A stretch of DNA of 64,000 nucleotides from Lepidostoma basale (lineage: Eukaryota > Arthropoda > Insecta > Trichoptera > Lepidostomatidae), in NCBI GenBank assembly GCA_022606425.2, contig JAHDVF020001018.1, positions 992,001 to 1,056,000 on the forward strand, given 5' to 3'. The notes beneath the pieces were generated by a model. That model made no database searches. It saw nothing but the letters and a program-made list of their open reading frames with translations, and was not told the DNA's origin. Positions 40,160 to 50,069 of this stretch are shown piece after piece (the first letter of the stretch is position 1; each line of letters starts with the position of its first letter). Position numbers and translations under genes: made by a program.

Positions 40160-40800
40160 TTTTTGCATTAACAATTATAAAATAAGTATTCATTTAATGT
40201 ATCATCTTCGATTTTGCACTTCTGTTTCGTGGGAAACATACCAAAATGGCCACCACAGTCGTTGATACACTGATAGATCAGACCACAATTATTTTGTATT
40301 CTGTGAGAAGCGTTTTCATTGCTAAAAACTGACATTGTCCATGTCCTCAGCGTGTATGTAAATTCGACCATTCGTCAACACGACGCAAATACCCCGTAAA
40401 ACATTTAAGTACCTACCTAAATTACACAAAATGCATATTTTTTTCAAGTTACAAGGTTAAATATCTTGTTTATTCTCGCTTTATGATAAGCATTTTTCGT
40501 TCTCGTTGGATTATGCGATAAGTAAAATCGCTGAAAATTAAATTTTTATTTTGCACTAATGATACTGGGCTACACGAGAAACTAGTTGACGTCAATTATA
40601 ATTACAATTCCGTGTTTTATAATACAAAGCGTTTACTTTATTTCATTATATTGTATAAATATAATCATTCATTTGAATTATAAAAAAAACATAAATATTA
40701 TTTCTTCTATATTCGCCATGCTTTGTGTTGTAGATGCTTTATTTCTCTTTTTCTTTTTTATATTCGAGTACTTTGTATATACAACACTTACATTTTAAAA
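40160..40800. other. No recognised feature
   Basis: Anonymous AT-rich sequence. A 67-codon minus-strand frame at 40168-40371 has no recognisable family or splice context. Confidence 0.35.
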
Positions 40801-40804
40801 TAAT

Positions 40805-40980
40805 TAATTACATAGACATGTTTCGGACAACCAGTCCTTCTTCAGTGATACATATTCAAAAAATCTTTGTAACATCTGTCAGATCATGTAAACAATTTTA
40901 TAATATTTTAAATATGTATCTTTATAATATGTATCACTGAAGAAGGACTGGTTATATGAAACATGTCTCAGTTATTTAAA
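40805..40980. repeat. Palindromic repeat with paired ACATGT motifs
   Basis: Minus 40814-40854 and plus 40930-40968 face each other. Each reads ATCACTGAAGAAGGACTGGT, then TGTCC or TATAT, then GAAACATGTC. The pair spans about 170 bp with an AT-rich spacer. Confidence 0.6.
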
Positions 40981-40984
40981 AAAA

Positions 40985-41155
40985 AAACTAGAACTTCATT
41001 ATGCACTGTCAACTTTGCTTCAGTCGATAGCCTGATTATATTCCGAATTTATAATGTTTAGACTATGAACGTACTTTGCACTAAGTATTTAATGTAAAAT
41101 TATCTCTTCTTAAGTCTTAAAAACAATATTTCATCATCTTCTATCAAAGAAATTT
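40985..41155. other. No recognised feature
   Basis: Anonymous. Confidence 0.35.
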
Positions 41156-41159
41156 GCAG

Positions 41160-41275
41160 CTTGATAGAGCATTTTTTATGTCGAGAAAAATAAACTCGAA
41201 AGTGAAAAAAACAGTGTTTTAATTCATTAAAAATTCGTCATTGTGGAATTTCACAGTGTTAACACCTTAAGTCTA
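41160..41275 (+). repeat. Structured repeat, right end
   Basis: ATGTCGAGAAAAATAAACTC, CAGTGTTTTAATTCATTAAA, CACAGTGTTAACACC: the right end of the 33140-33350 family. Confidence 0.5.
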
Positions 41276-41284
41276 TCTAAAATT

Positions 41285-41735
41285 ATATTTTTTTTTCATA
41301 AAGTTTTTATTGTTTGATATTCTTCAGACCTTACACTATGGACTGGAAACCCGTTGGATATAAATTTGCATCAAGAAGTCGGTTTAAACTACATATATAA
41401 ATAAACGCACGTAGCTACGAGTAGATATTAAACCTTTATTCAGTACCGAACTTTCAACTATTATATTTTAAATTGTTATTGTATTTTTGAATATGGAAAA
41501 TATTTTGTTTTAATATTGGTCGCCCTGTCTTTTTATCAAAGAATTTGTATGTGATATTTGAACAAAATTATGTCATGGTTTCATTATGCAAGTACACTTT
41601 TCTTAGACACGCATTAGTGTTTTGTTCTATTGCAAATGTTTGTTTATCTTAATTATTCTTCTCACTGTTGCGCCGTGACTAGAAATGTAAAACAGAAAAA
41701 GGTTTCTGGGTTTTCCAAACTTTAAAATCGTGCAT
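41285..41735. other. No recognised feature
   Basis: Anonymous AT-rich sequence. Confidence 0.35.
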
Positions 41736-41739
41736 TTCT

Positions 41740-42465
41740 AATTAAATGTATTTTCAAATTACCAAACTTTCACTCACATGTTTATTTAAATGAATTTTCA
41801 AAATTTCAGAACATTCCAATCATTCACGTTTCTAATTAAACGTATTTTCAAATTTCCAAAGTTTGAAATTAATCACATTTTTAATTCAATACATACAAAT
41901 ATATTTTCAAATTTCCAAACTCTCAGATCATTCATATTTCTAATTAAGTGTATTTTCAAATTTACAAACTTTCAAATCATTCACATTTCTAATTAAATTA
42001 ATGTATTTCCAAACTCTCAAATCACTTACATTTCTAATTAACTGTATTTTCAAATTTCCAAACTCTCAAATCACTCACATTTCTAATTAAACGTATTTTC
42101 AAATTTACGAACTTTTAAATCATTCATATTTCTAATTAAACGTATATTCAATTTTTCAAACTTTCAAATCATTCGCATTTCTAATTAAATGTTTTTTTCA
42201 AATTTCCAAACTCTCAAATCACTCACATTTCTAATTAAATGTATTTTCAAATTTACAAGTGGCGATGAGGTTCGCAACCCATCACACCGCGTCTCCCGCG
42301 GGGCGAAAAGAGAAGGATGAAGTGCCGCATCAGTTAAAGTGTGACAGTTCATTCTTTCTGCCTACCCTTTCGGGGAGACGGCGTTATGGTTAGTTAGTTA
42401 GTTTTTTCAAATTTACAAACTTTCAAATCATTCATATTTTTAATTAATTGTATTATCACATTTAG
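41740..42465. repeat. Minisatellite, about 48-bp unit, split by a LINE
   Basis: At least ten imperfect copies of ACATTTCTAATTAAACGTAT, TTTCAAATTTCCAAACT, CTCAAATCACTC. The array is interrupted at 42258-42405 by a LINE-A end and resumes at 42406-42460. Copies vary in length (about 40-50 bp). Confidence 0.85.
42259..42402 (+). mobile_element. LINE-A 3' end inside minisatellite
   Basis: GCAACCCATCACACCGCGTC is an inverted piece; then TTCATTCTTTCTGCCTACCC to GACGGCGTTATGG and (TTAG)n. TTTTCAAATTTACAA is present on both sides, consistent with target duplication, although the surrounding array already repeats that string. Confidence 0.65.
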
Positions 42466-42469
42466 AACG

Positions 42470-42840
42470 CATCCAGTGTTCTATATTACTGTGTGTTTGA
42501 CATTTCTAACGTTTATAGTATGTTTTATCAAATATTTAATTATCATCGTGGCCATCATTTCAACGTATTGTAATGTACGAGTAGTTTCAATTTCTCGTAT
42601 GATTACATTTAATTGTACTACTTGTAATAATGAACGAAACTTATAAAGAAATTACGTTTCTCTTTATTTTTCTACGAGGCAAAGAATTTAATTAAATAAA
42701 TGCAATTAATATTTTTAGATTTATGCAATATTTAGTACTAATCAAAATTTCAGATAAGAAATCTACAATTGTCTCTCCTCATTACAAACTTCTTTGTGTG
42801 TGTCTGAGAAAACGTGCATGTATTGTATAATATTGAAGAT
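42470..42840. other. No recognised feature
   Basis: Anonymous. Confidence 0.35.
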
Positions 42841-42842
42841 TT

Positions 42843-43018
42843 GAGAGAAGCATTATGCTTGGCTCCTGATCCAGGGGAGTTGGGTTCGAGCCTGGACGCG
42901 ATCAGATTCCTTCTTCATAATAATGAGCTATTTTCTGCTTGACTGCACTGTTCGGTCAGTCATTTCCTAATGCGCCCTTGGAGTAGGTAATTGATATTAC
43001 AAAACGGCGCACTCAAAA
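42843..43018 (+). repeat. SINE-A copy with long body
   Basis: GGCTCCTGATCCAGGGGAG, box B GGGTTCGAGCCTGGAC, body to GAGCTATTTTCTGCTTGACT and GCCCTTGGAGTAGG. The 5' head is truncated. Confidence 0.65.
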
Positions 43019-43019
43019 T

Positions 43020-43815
43020 GTCATAAAAAATTTATTTATAATATTATATATTAAACAAATAAATATACATATATTATAAAAAAAAAAATATTTTTTATTT
43101 TTATTATTTACAATGAACGTTTTTGAACTGTCGTATCCCGGGGCACAGGGTGTAATGATAATAGTAACATCACACGTGGAGGCACATTTTTGCCCCATTT
43201 TTTATTAAACTACACTGATTATTGTTTTTTATCAAACTATACTAATTATAACTTTTATCAAAGTACACTGATTATATCTGTTTAATAAACTACACTAATT
43301 ATTGCATTTTGTTAAATTACATTACATATACAAATAAACCGATTGATCCGACAAACTTTTGAAAATGCTATGAAACCGCCTCTGTCTTCCACCTACATAC
43401 ATAAGTTTATATGCATACACATACCGGTAAATTAATCCGGTTATAAAGGGTCACTGAAACCCAAGACATCATTTTACCGAATAAGTACCTACGGTGCAAT
43501 ACACTTCTTCAATCTTTCAAAGGACACGTTCCATAATTTTTAAATATTTGAAATTGATATGCTTAATTTTTTTATATTTTTACTGTGATTATTAATCAAA
43601 ATTTTCTGTGTAGTATTGCGGAATCGCATTCATTAATTTTTAAATGGGATACATTTAATTTTATATGTATGGTATATACGAGTATTTTGATTTGTATATT
43701 TGAAAGATAATTAGAGAGGTAGAAAATTTATGATATCTGGGCGTTTTTAGAGGAATACAATACATATTCCAAATGAAAAAAAAACACATTAAAATAATGT
43801 TAATGTCTATGATAT
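43020..43815. other. AT-rich, ACTACACTGATTA short repeats
   Basis: Four imperfect copies of a 25-45-bp unit with TACACTGATTATT / TACACTAATTAT at 43205-43325; otherwise anonymous. Confidence 0.5.
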
Positions 43816-43819
43816 TGGC

Positions 43820-44240
43820 TTTATTTAATATACAATTTAATGCAATTATTGTTTATATATGATTTATGGCATATGAGCGCCACGGCTAGCTCGAATGAAG
43901 CGCAATCGTGAAATCCAATTTTCGAAAATTGTCGTCTTTGTGGATGCGTATTATCCACTAGAGTGTAAGTGATGCGAAAACGATCCATGGTCTTCGGAAT
44001 AACTTGCTTGGATGGACGATTATGTCGACCGTAAAATGGAAGTAGTGCACGATAAGTTTGGCGAACCGAACCATGATTTTCAAAAATAATTTGCACAATT
44101 TTCAAACGCTGTTCTGACGTCAGTCTATTAATGGTAAAATGGCAAAACGTACTGACTACAAATCAACTGTCAACTGTCAAATTGAGAGTCTGTAGAAGCA
44201 ATGTTGCAAGTTTAAAAACCAAACCTCTGAAAATAACACC
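43820..44240 (-). mobile_element. mariner-related element, HTH N-terminal remnant
   Basis: The minus strand encodes RLTSEQRLKIVQIIFENHGS, VRQTYRALLPFYGRHNRPSK, QVIPKTMDRFRITYTLVDNT: the DNA-binding helix-turn-helix typical of a mariner-type transposase N-terminus in arthropods (KIVxxYxENxxSVxxTxRALxxxYGxHNRPS). It then breaks into C-terminal-like residues. The left end of the element is near ATATAGGGTGTTATTTTCAG (minus, 44232). Confidence 0.7.
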
Positions 44241-44695
44241 CTATATTTAAAATATATCGGGCTTTTGAATACGGAATATCGCAAACTTAATTGAGAAACA
44301 TAACTAAGCTATCAATTATAAAACATAACTTTCGTTATGAACATATTATTAATGAAATTATTTGTTTAAATTTTCATCGATAAGAATTCATTATAATGCA
44401 TCTAAGCAGCGATGCTCCATCAAACGCATTATCTTGGAACAGGTAAGGTGAGTTATATTGAAGACGCATTAACGTTCAATGAACTAAAAAATAATGCAAT
44501 ATCCCCAGATGACACCTCACATTTGAGCCCTGCACGTCTCCGTTCGTAAATCGGTTGGGTTCTATGTGTATTTTTATAATAATTTATTAATGCCAAAAGC
44601 CGAAGTAAAGAGGTTCCGGTTCCGAAGTCAATAATAAATCGTTTGAAGAACCCTTTTACCTAGAAACTCACTAAAAGTGTTACCACAATGTAACA
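44241..44695. other. No recognised feature
   Basis: Anonymous. Confidence 0.35.
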
Positions 44696-44697
44696 TA

Positions 44698-45080
44698 TTT
44701 ATTGTTTCTTGAACAATGATGTAAAACTTCATATTATATAATTAATACGAATGAAAACGTCTGTTTTATAAAAAAAATATTATAATTTATGGAAATTACA
44801 TGTTTTGCCTTTATAAGGCATTATCAAATTTAATAACACTTTACATGGCATGACCAAATTAATCAAATTTTAAAGGTTGTTCATGTTAGAAGTCGTTGTA
44901 TGAATCTGGAGGAAGCTAGAGAGGTTTGTCAGGATAGAGTAGTGTGGCGGTCCATTCTCTCTGCCTACCCCTACGGAGAAACGGCGTGATGGTTTGTTTG
45001 TTTGTTTGTTCATAGAAAGGTATCAACGTATCATTCCAAAAATTATAATAAAACTTCTAGTAAACAGACGTTTTCATTCG
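44698..45080. repeat. TTCTAGAA palindromic repeat interrupted by LINE-A
   Basis: 44698-44865 carries the left flank and arm (TTGTTTCTTGAACAATGATG, ...ATTACATGTTTTGCCTTTAT, AAGGCATTATCAAAT). 45010-45075 has the right-arm remnant (CATTCCAAAAATTATAATAA, AACTTCTAGTAAACAGACG). Between them, 44870-45007 is a sense LINE-A end with a (TTTG)n tail. Confidence 0.65.
44870..45007 (+). mobile_element. LINE-A 3' end, TTTG-tailed subfamily
   Basis: GTTCATGTTAGAAGTCG ... CTCTCTGCCTACCCCTACGG ... ACGGCGTGATGG then (TTTG)n. The tail and AGAAACGGCG differ from the TTAG-tailed copies. Confidence 0.65.
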
Positions 45081-45299
45081 TATTTAATAAAAAATATACC
45101 AATTTTAATTTTTTTTTAAATATGAGTAGTGTGATTCATTTTCTAATTGTTAAATCAGGTGATACAAATACCATTAAAAAATTAATATAGTCATTTGAAA
45201 TTTCATGATAGAAGTTCATTGTTAATAAAGAAATTAAAATAAAAATCCTAAAAAATATTTTTAAGATGTACATTTAGTTCAAATACACTGATGTTTGTA

Positions 45300-45345
45300 T
45301 TTTCGACCGGTTTCGGCAGCTCGCTGCCCTCTTTTAGAAAATTTA
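45300..45345 (-). repeat. Hammerhead-like motif, ACCGGT type
   Basis: The minus strand reads AAGAGGGCAGC, GA, GCTGCCGAAACCGGTCGAA. The stem GGCAGC/GCTGCC is perfect; the upstream CTGAAGA box is mutated to CTAAAAGA. Confidence 0.5.
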
Positions 45346-45349
45346 TTTT

Positions 45350-45635
45350 CATTAAAAATAACGATCGTCTATTTTCTCCTACAGCATATTTAACTAATAG
45401 TTATTATTTAAACGTGGGTTTATTTTATGCGGAATTGCTTCGATCTTAATGTAGGTTTAAAAATGGGCTAAGTAGGTTATGTGTTCTCACGATCCACCGT
45501 GCACTCGAGTACAAGCACCAAACCACAGTTAAAGTTAACCGTAATTATAACCCGAAGAACAAGCTACACATAATTACGTGGATAGGATGGTAATGCTTCG
45601 GTTAAGGAAATAACCTAATATATTGGAATTTTATT
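45350..45635. other. No recognised feature
   Basis: Anonymous. Confidence 0.35.
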
Positions 45636-45639
45636 TTAA

Positions 45640-45890
45640 ATACAATATTGATCGAATGAAAACGTCAATTTTCTAGAGGTTTTATTATATTTTATGGGAA
45701 TGACATGTTTCACCTTGCTAAGGCATTATCAAATGTATTTTGATAATGCTTTAGAAGGGCGAAACAAGTCATTCCCATAAAATATAATAAATCTTCTAGA
45801 AAACCGACGTTTTCATTCGTAATGATTATTTAATATGGAGTTTTACATTATTGTTCAAGAAACAATAAATAATACAATATCATCATTTCA
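45640..45890. repeat. TTCTAGAA palindromic repeat, best complete copy
   Basis: Left arm: CGAATGAAAACGTCAATTTT, CTAGAGGTTTTATTATATTT, TATGGGAATGACATGTTTCA, CCTTGCTAAGGCATTATC. Right arm: GATAATGCTTTAGAAGGGCG, AAACAAGTCATTCCCATAAA, ATATAATAAATCTTCTAGAA, and the inverse end ACGTTTTCATTCG. The arms are about 95 bp with a tiny loop. The right flank is the inverse of TTGTTTCTTGAACAAT. Confidence 0.75.
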
Positions 45891-45894
45891 ACAA

Positions 45895-46435
45895 GTAATT
45901 AAACCGAGAGAGTCAATTAGAAAACCTCTATATTCGAATTTTAATAATTAATTTATTTGCTGTTTAACCTATTTAACTTCTGTGTACACGCATGTGTACA
46001 CGCTCTTTGGGGATTTTGAATCCTAAACCGCCCACTGTACACAGCTGTGTACACCTCTTAAATTCGAAGTTATACGGATTTATCTATTTTTCTTTATAAT
46101 TTTTTTACTTTGTTTACTCGGGTAAAATTTTTTAATCACTTGGCACTGGGTATTTTGCTGGTAGGCATCTTCCTGCTTAAGGTCAAGCGGCTTTAAGTCC
46201 TTCCGTAGATTTGTCAGCCAGATGGCTTGGGATTTTGCTCTTCATCTCTTCTTACTAACCACAGAAAGACACTTTTCACGACATGGTCATAGAATCTTTT
46301 CATCACGTGGTCGTAATAGGGGTGGAGCCTTGATTCCGATATTTTTAATTTATGAATCCCTTGAATCTTTCCCTCATATACTCGTTCAGATTGTCGCAAT
46401 AAATAAATAATAAATCTCATGAAGTTTTATTTTGA
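45895..46435. other. No gene; GTGTACAC palindrome cluster
   Basis: 45980-46060 carries GTGTACACGCATGTGTACAC and CTGTACACAGCTGTGTACAC. The following 46140-46420 has open stretches on both strands but no recognisable family. Confidence 0.45.
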
Positions 46436-46439
46436 GCGT

Positions 46440-46730
46440 TCTTCTTCTTTTTCTTCCTTATTGTAGACCTATGTGGTCTGTTCTCCAGAGTGTTGCTCCT
46501 CCTGTAAGGTAGATTCCCAGCTGTCCTTCCTTCTTTTAGGAGGTCTTTCACGAGGACGAGTCCCATGAGGCTGATTATGCAATGCAATATAGGGGAGTCT
46601 TATGGTGTCCATTCTTTTAACATGACCGTACCAGTCCCTTTTTCGCTGTCTGCTCCATCTTATAATATCCTCAACCTCACATATATATCTTATTCTGGTG
46701 TTCCTCACGCGGCTATTTTGGGCGTTAATG
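46440..46730 (-). mobile_element. LINE-C RT C-terminal fragment (antisense)
   Basis: The minus strand is open: RNTRIRYICEVEDIIRWSRQ, RKRDWYGHVKRMDTIRLPYI, ALHNQPHGTRPRERPPKRRK, DSWESTLQEEQHSGEQTT, then the (GAA)n-type tail complement. Same family as 33585-33975. Confidence 0.75.
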
Positions 46731-46734
46731 GGTT

Positions 46735-47680
46735 AAAATGAATTCTACAATTCGAAATTTATCTCTTTGAATTTATCAGGTTCGAAAAGATATCGCCTTA
46801 TTCACTCGATTATTTTGAAATTGAAATATCTTTCCACCTATGCATAAAAACTTTTTTTTTAATACATTGTTTTATAGTCTTTTTTGTCTTGTTTTTTTAC
46901 ATATATTTTATGTTTTTTTAACAGTATAAGAAATAGCCAGTATCGACGTGAAAAAATAAAGCCTATACATAATTTATTTAAAGAAAAATATTCTGGTGAT
47001 AATCAAATGTTTTATTAAAAGTGTTAACATTACGAAACAATACAGAAAAAAATTGGTGTTCTGTTAATACAAAAACAGTTAACGATAATTGATTTTTGTT
47101 TGAAATTAATATCAAACAAAATGCTAATATATCTTCCATTTAATAAAACAATTTGTTATAAGAATCGAAGATTTTGTAATCGAAAAATAAATAATTAGTT
47201 CACTAGCATATATGACCCCAAATTCAAATTTTCGGTATGGCCCAACCATATTTTTATGGCTTGGGACAACAATTTGTAAACATTTCATATACACACCCAC
47301 CTAATTGTTATCGGTTGTTCGACTTACTTATTGAATCAGTATGAAATATTTGAAAAATTAATAATTAACTTCTAAGAAAACACTTTCTAAATATTAATCA
47401 TCGAATTACGTACCTACCTACAATTTGTTGTGTATTTAATTAAATACTTTCTTAATTAAGATTTCATATTTTTTCCCATTGTAAATAATTTATTAATATT
47501 AAATATTCACTACCTACTTATAAATTATAAATCATCTTAAAAAGTTTATAACATTATTTAAATAATTCTGTATGCTAAGAAACATGTGCGTTTAATAAAA
47601 TATAAATATTTTTTAATTAAATATTATAAAGAAGAAAAAAAATACTCCTTTTTGAGATATATTTCCTAAATGAATAGGGT
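46735..47680. other. No recognised feature
   Basis: About 950 bases of AT-rich anonymous sequence. Confidence 0.4.
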
Positions 47681-47739
47681 GGATTTTGAAGGTCGCTAAA
47701 TATATACAAAGGCAAATTGACACAAAAGATTCTCCTTAC

Positions 47740-48125
47740 CTTCAAGCAAATGCACTGTGGTTTATTTCAAAACTGATATCAAATCTCCATGAAACTAGAT
47801 CTGTGACTGAAAATGTCCGCAAACAGATTTCCCGTTTCCCGCGCTCCTTTATCTTTGGCTTGGCGATTGTTTTCGATATTTCAAAAGTGTTCCACTCATG
47901 TCAAATAGAACACCTTTGACATTCAAACGATTCCGGTGTTGCCTGCACACGCGCACTCGCCTACTCCCGAGCGCGAACTGAACCTTACTGAGATTCCGTA
48001 CCAGCGCGCGGAGAGAAAATAATATGCGATGAGGCAGAGGAAATGCCACCCCGGCCGTCCTGTGGAGGAGGAGAAAAAGCAAATGGAACCTCACAAAAAG
48101 TGCAATCGGAAAACAAAGCAATATT
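47740..48125 (-). promoter_or_regulatory. Possible promoter / 5' untranslated exon region
   Basis: A local GC-rich block with many CpG (CGCGCTGG, GCGCTCGGG, GCGCGGGAAACGGG) in an AT-rich setting. On the minus strand it has donor-like sequences TCTCA/GTAAGG near 47988 and TTGAAG/GTAAGG near 47739. No clear coding frame. It could be an upstream non-coding exon of the carboxypeptidase, whose ATG exon needs one. Linkage is inference. Confidence 0.3.
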
Positions 48126-48549
48126 GTATTCCAATTTTGAAATAGAGTTCAACTGAATTAGGATCGAATTGGTTCCCCAGTTCTTACATAGATATCTATA
48201 AAATTAAATATGTTAATAATTTATGACCCAAACATCATATTTTTTTATTAATTGAATTTGGTATAGAGTAAAATGAATATTTTTGTATATTTATTGTGAA
48301 TAAAAATTCAACATGTTAAGGATTATTTCAACCTAATTTACATTAATAAAAAAAATCGTATTGACATTTTTATTTACTCGGAATATTTGTCATTACAAAA
48401 ATCAGTTTGATTGTACAAAATAAAATACAATATAAAAAAGTTGTTTCGGTTTCATTATGTACGAAAATTAAAATGAATGGGTTAATCACCTATTGTGATG
48501 CTTATAAAGAGTAATAATTTAATAATAAAAATAAAGATAATTAGATTTT

Positions 48550-49008
48550 TGATGGAACTGGCAAAAGAAGGATGAAAGTAGAATAAATGCAGTAGAAATG
48601 AGATCTCTTAGACGAATGTGTGGATACTCTGTGTATGATAGAGTGTCGAATGAAAATATAAGAAGTGAATGCGGTGCGAATGATGGTGTCATGAACAAAA
48701 TAATGAAAGGATCATTAAGATGGTTTGGACATATGGAAAGAATGAATGAAGAAAGAATGGTAAAAAAATATGTTAATGATGTAAATGGAACCAGAAATAG
48801 AGGAAGACCGAGGAAAACGTGGCACGATCAAATAAATCAAATATTGAATGTCGGCCATGTGAGGAGTCAGAGAAATCGACGCGCGTGCATGACACGATGT
48901 ATGAATGTTGAGGAAGCGAGAGAAATATGTCAGGAAAGAAAAGTGTGGCAGTCCATTCTTTCTGCCTACCCCTTCGGGGAGACGGCGTGATGGTTAGTTA
49001 GTTAGTTA
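48550..49008 (+). mobile_element. LINE-A 3' fragment, young copy
   Basis: A 130-codon open frame, MRSLRRMCGYSVYDRVSNEN to LSAYPFGETA, and a (TTAG)n tail. It is almost identical to the 56055-56600 copy apart from a one-codon indel at VKK(L)YVND. Starts within the ELAKEG-KVE region, so heavily 5'-truncated. Confidence 0.85.
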
Positions 49009-49139
49009 AGATAATTAGATTTTTGATGCCTTTTAAATTAAACATGTTGTCGCACTAACACTAAATTTCCTTTGTTACAAAAACACATCAAAGCAAAAAT
49101 ATCTTTTTATGAATAGGCCATATTTACTTTTTCGGCGAC

Positions 49140-49345
49140 GAGTGGAATCATTTCACCGTACTGAAGTTCGCAGAAAGAACTTTCTCCCGCCGCTGTCCCA
49201 GTAAAACGGTCTCTATTGCGGGCGGCCCAGTGACCGTGTTCCCGGCCGTGGCGCCAATACCATACATCCAGTGACGTAGGTACTCACCTGTGCAAGTAGA
49301 CCCACCCACCTCCCTACCCAGGGAGGAGGGGAGATGAACTTTGAA
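49140..49345 (-). promoter_or_regulatory. Possible first exon with strong donor
   Basis: A GC-rich block. On the minus strand CTACTTGCACAG is followed by the consensus donor GTGAGT (splice after 49288). The upstream sequence (49289-49345) has no ATG-initiated conserved frame. A non-coding first exon of the carboxypeptidase is one reading. Confidence 0.3.
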
Positions 49346-49379
49346 GTTCAAAGACATTTGTTTACTGAATACATTCATA

Positions 49380-49995
49380 AACTACACATAACGGCTTTAC
49401 CGTATGCCTATTTGTGTTATGTATTTAGGTGTGTGTATATGCAATCTGATTTTTAATTATATTTGACCCTCAAATAGAATGCGTAACATTTGTATTCATA
49501 GGTTGCATAACCTATTCCTATATACTGTTTTCGATAATTCAATAACAGATTTTAAATTTTTAAATATTTATGATTTTGGATATTTTTTATAATATTTATT
49601 TATTTAAGGGTAACATACAGCAATATTAATAACATAAATATTATAAAACATTTAGAATTATTAAAATAAGGCCAATTACATGCTACCACAAATATAAAAT
49701 AATATTTCACAATTAACAAATGATAGTGTGAAACGAGATTGAATTTAAACTAAGACAAAATAAGTTAAACATAATATTTAAGAGTAAAAATACTTATAGT
49801 ACTGGAAAAAAAATTAAGATAAATAAAAAAGTAATACACGATAATATCAATTAAGCTTGACGCATTTGTACATGAAAAGGAAAATATTAAATTATTTAAA
49901 AAATAATGCTGTTATTTGAAATTTCATGGTTGAAGTACAATGTAAATATAATAATAAAAATGTGAAAAATATTTTTTAAATGTATATTTAGTTCA
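49380..49995. other. No recognised feature
   Basis: Anonymous AT-rich sequence. Confidence 0.4.
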
Positions 49996-49997
49996 AA

Positions 49998-50065
49998 TTA
50001 CTTCTGGTGACCAGAAGATGGCAGCAAGCTGCCGAAACCGGTCGAAGACGCAAACCATAGTGAAT
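49998..50065 (+). repeat. Hammerhead-like motif, ACCGGT type
   Basis: GACCAGAAGATGGCAGC, AA, GCTGCCGAAACCGGTCGAA. Perfect 6-bp stem GGCAGC/GCTGCC and the ACCGGT palindrome. Confidence 0.6.
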
Positions 50066-50069
50066 TTAA

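Noticed and set aside
43013..43198. 61-codon minus-strand frame near a SINE
   Set aside because: Low-complexity; overlaps A/T runs; no homology pattern.
47686..47919. 77-codon plus-strand frame (VAKYIQRQIDTKDSPY...)
   Set aside because: No family recognised, no splice or start context, adjacent to a minus-strand GC-rich block; kept out as unsupported.
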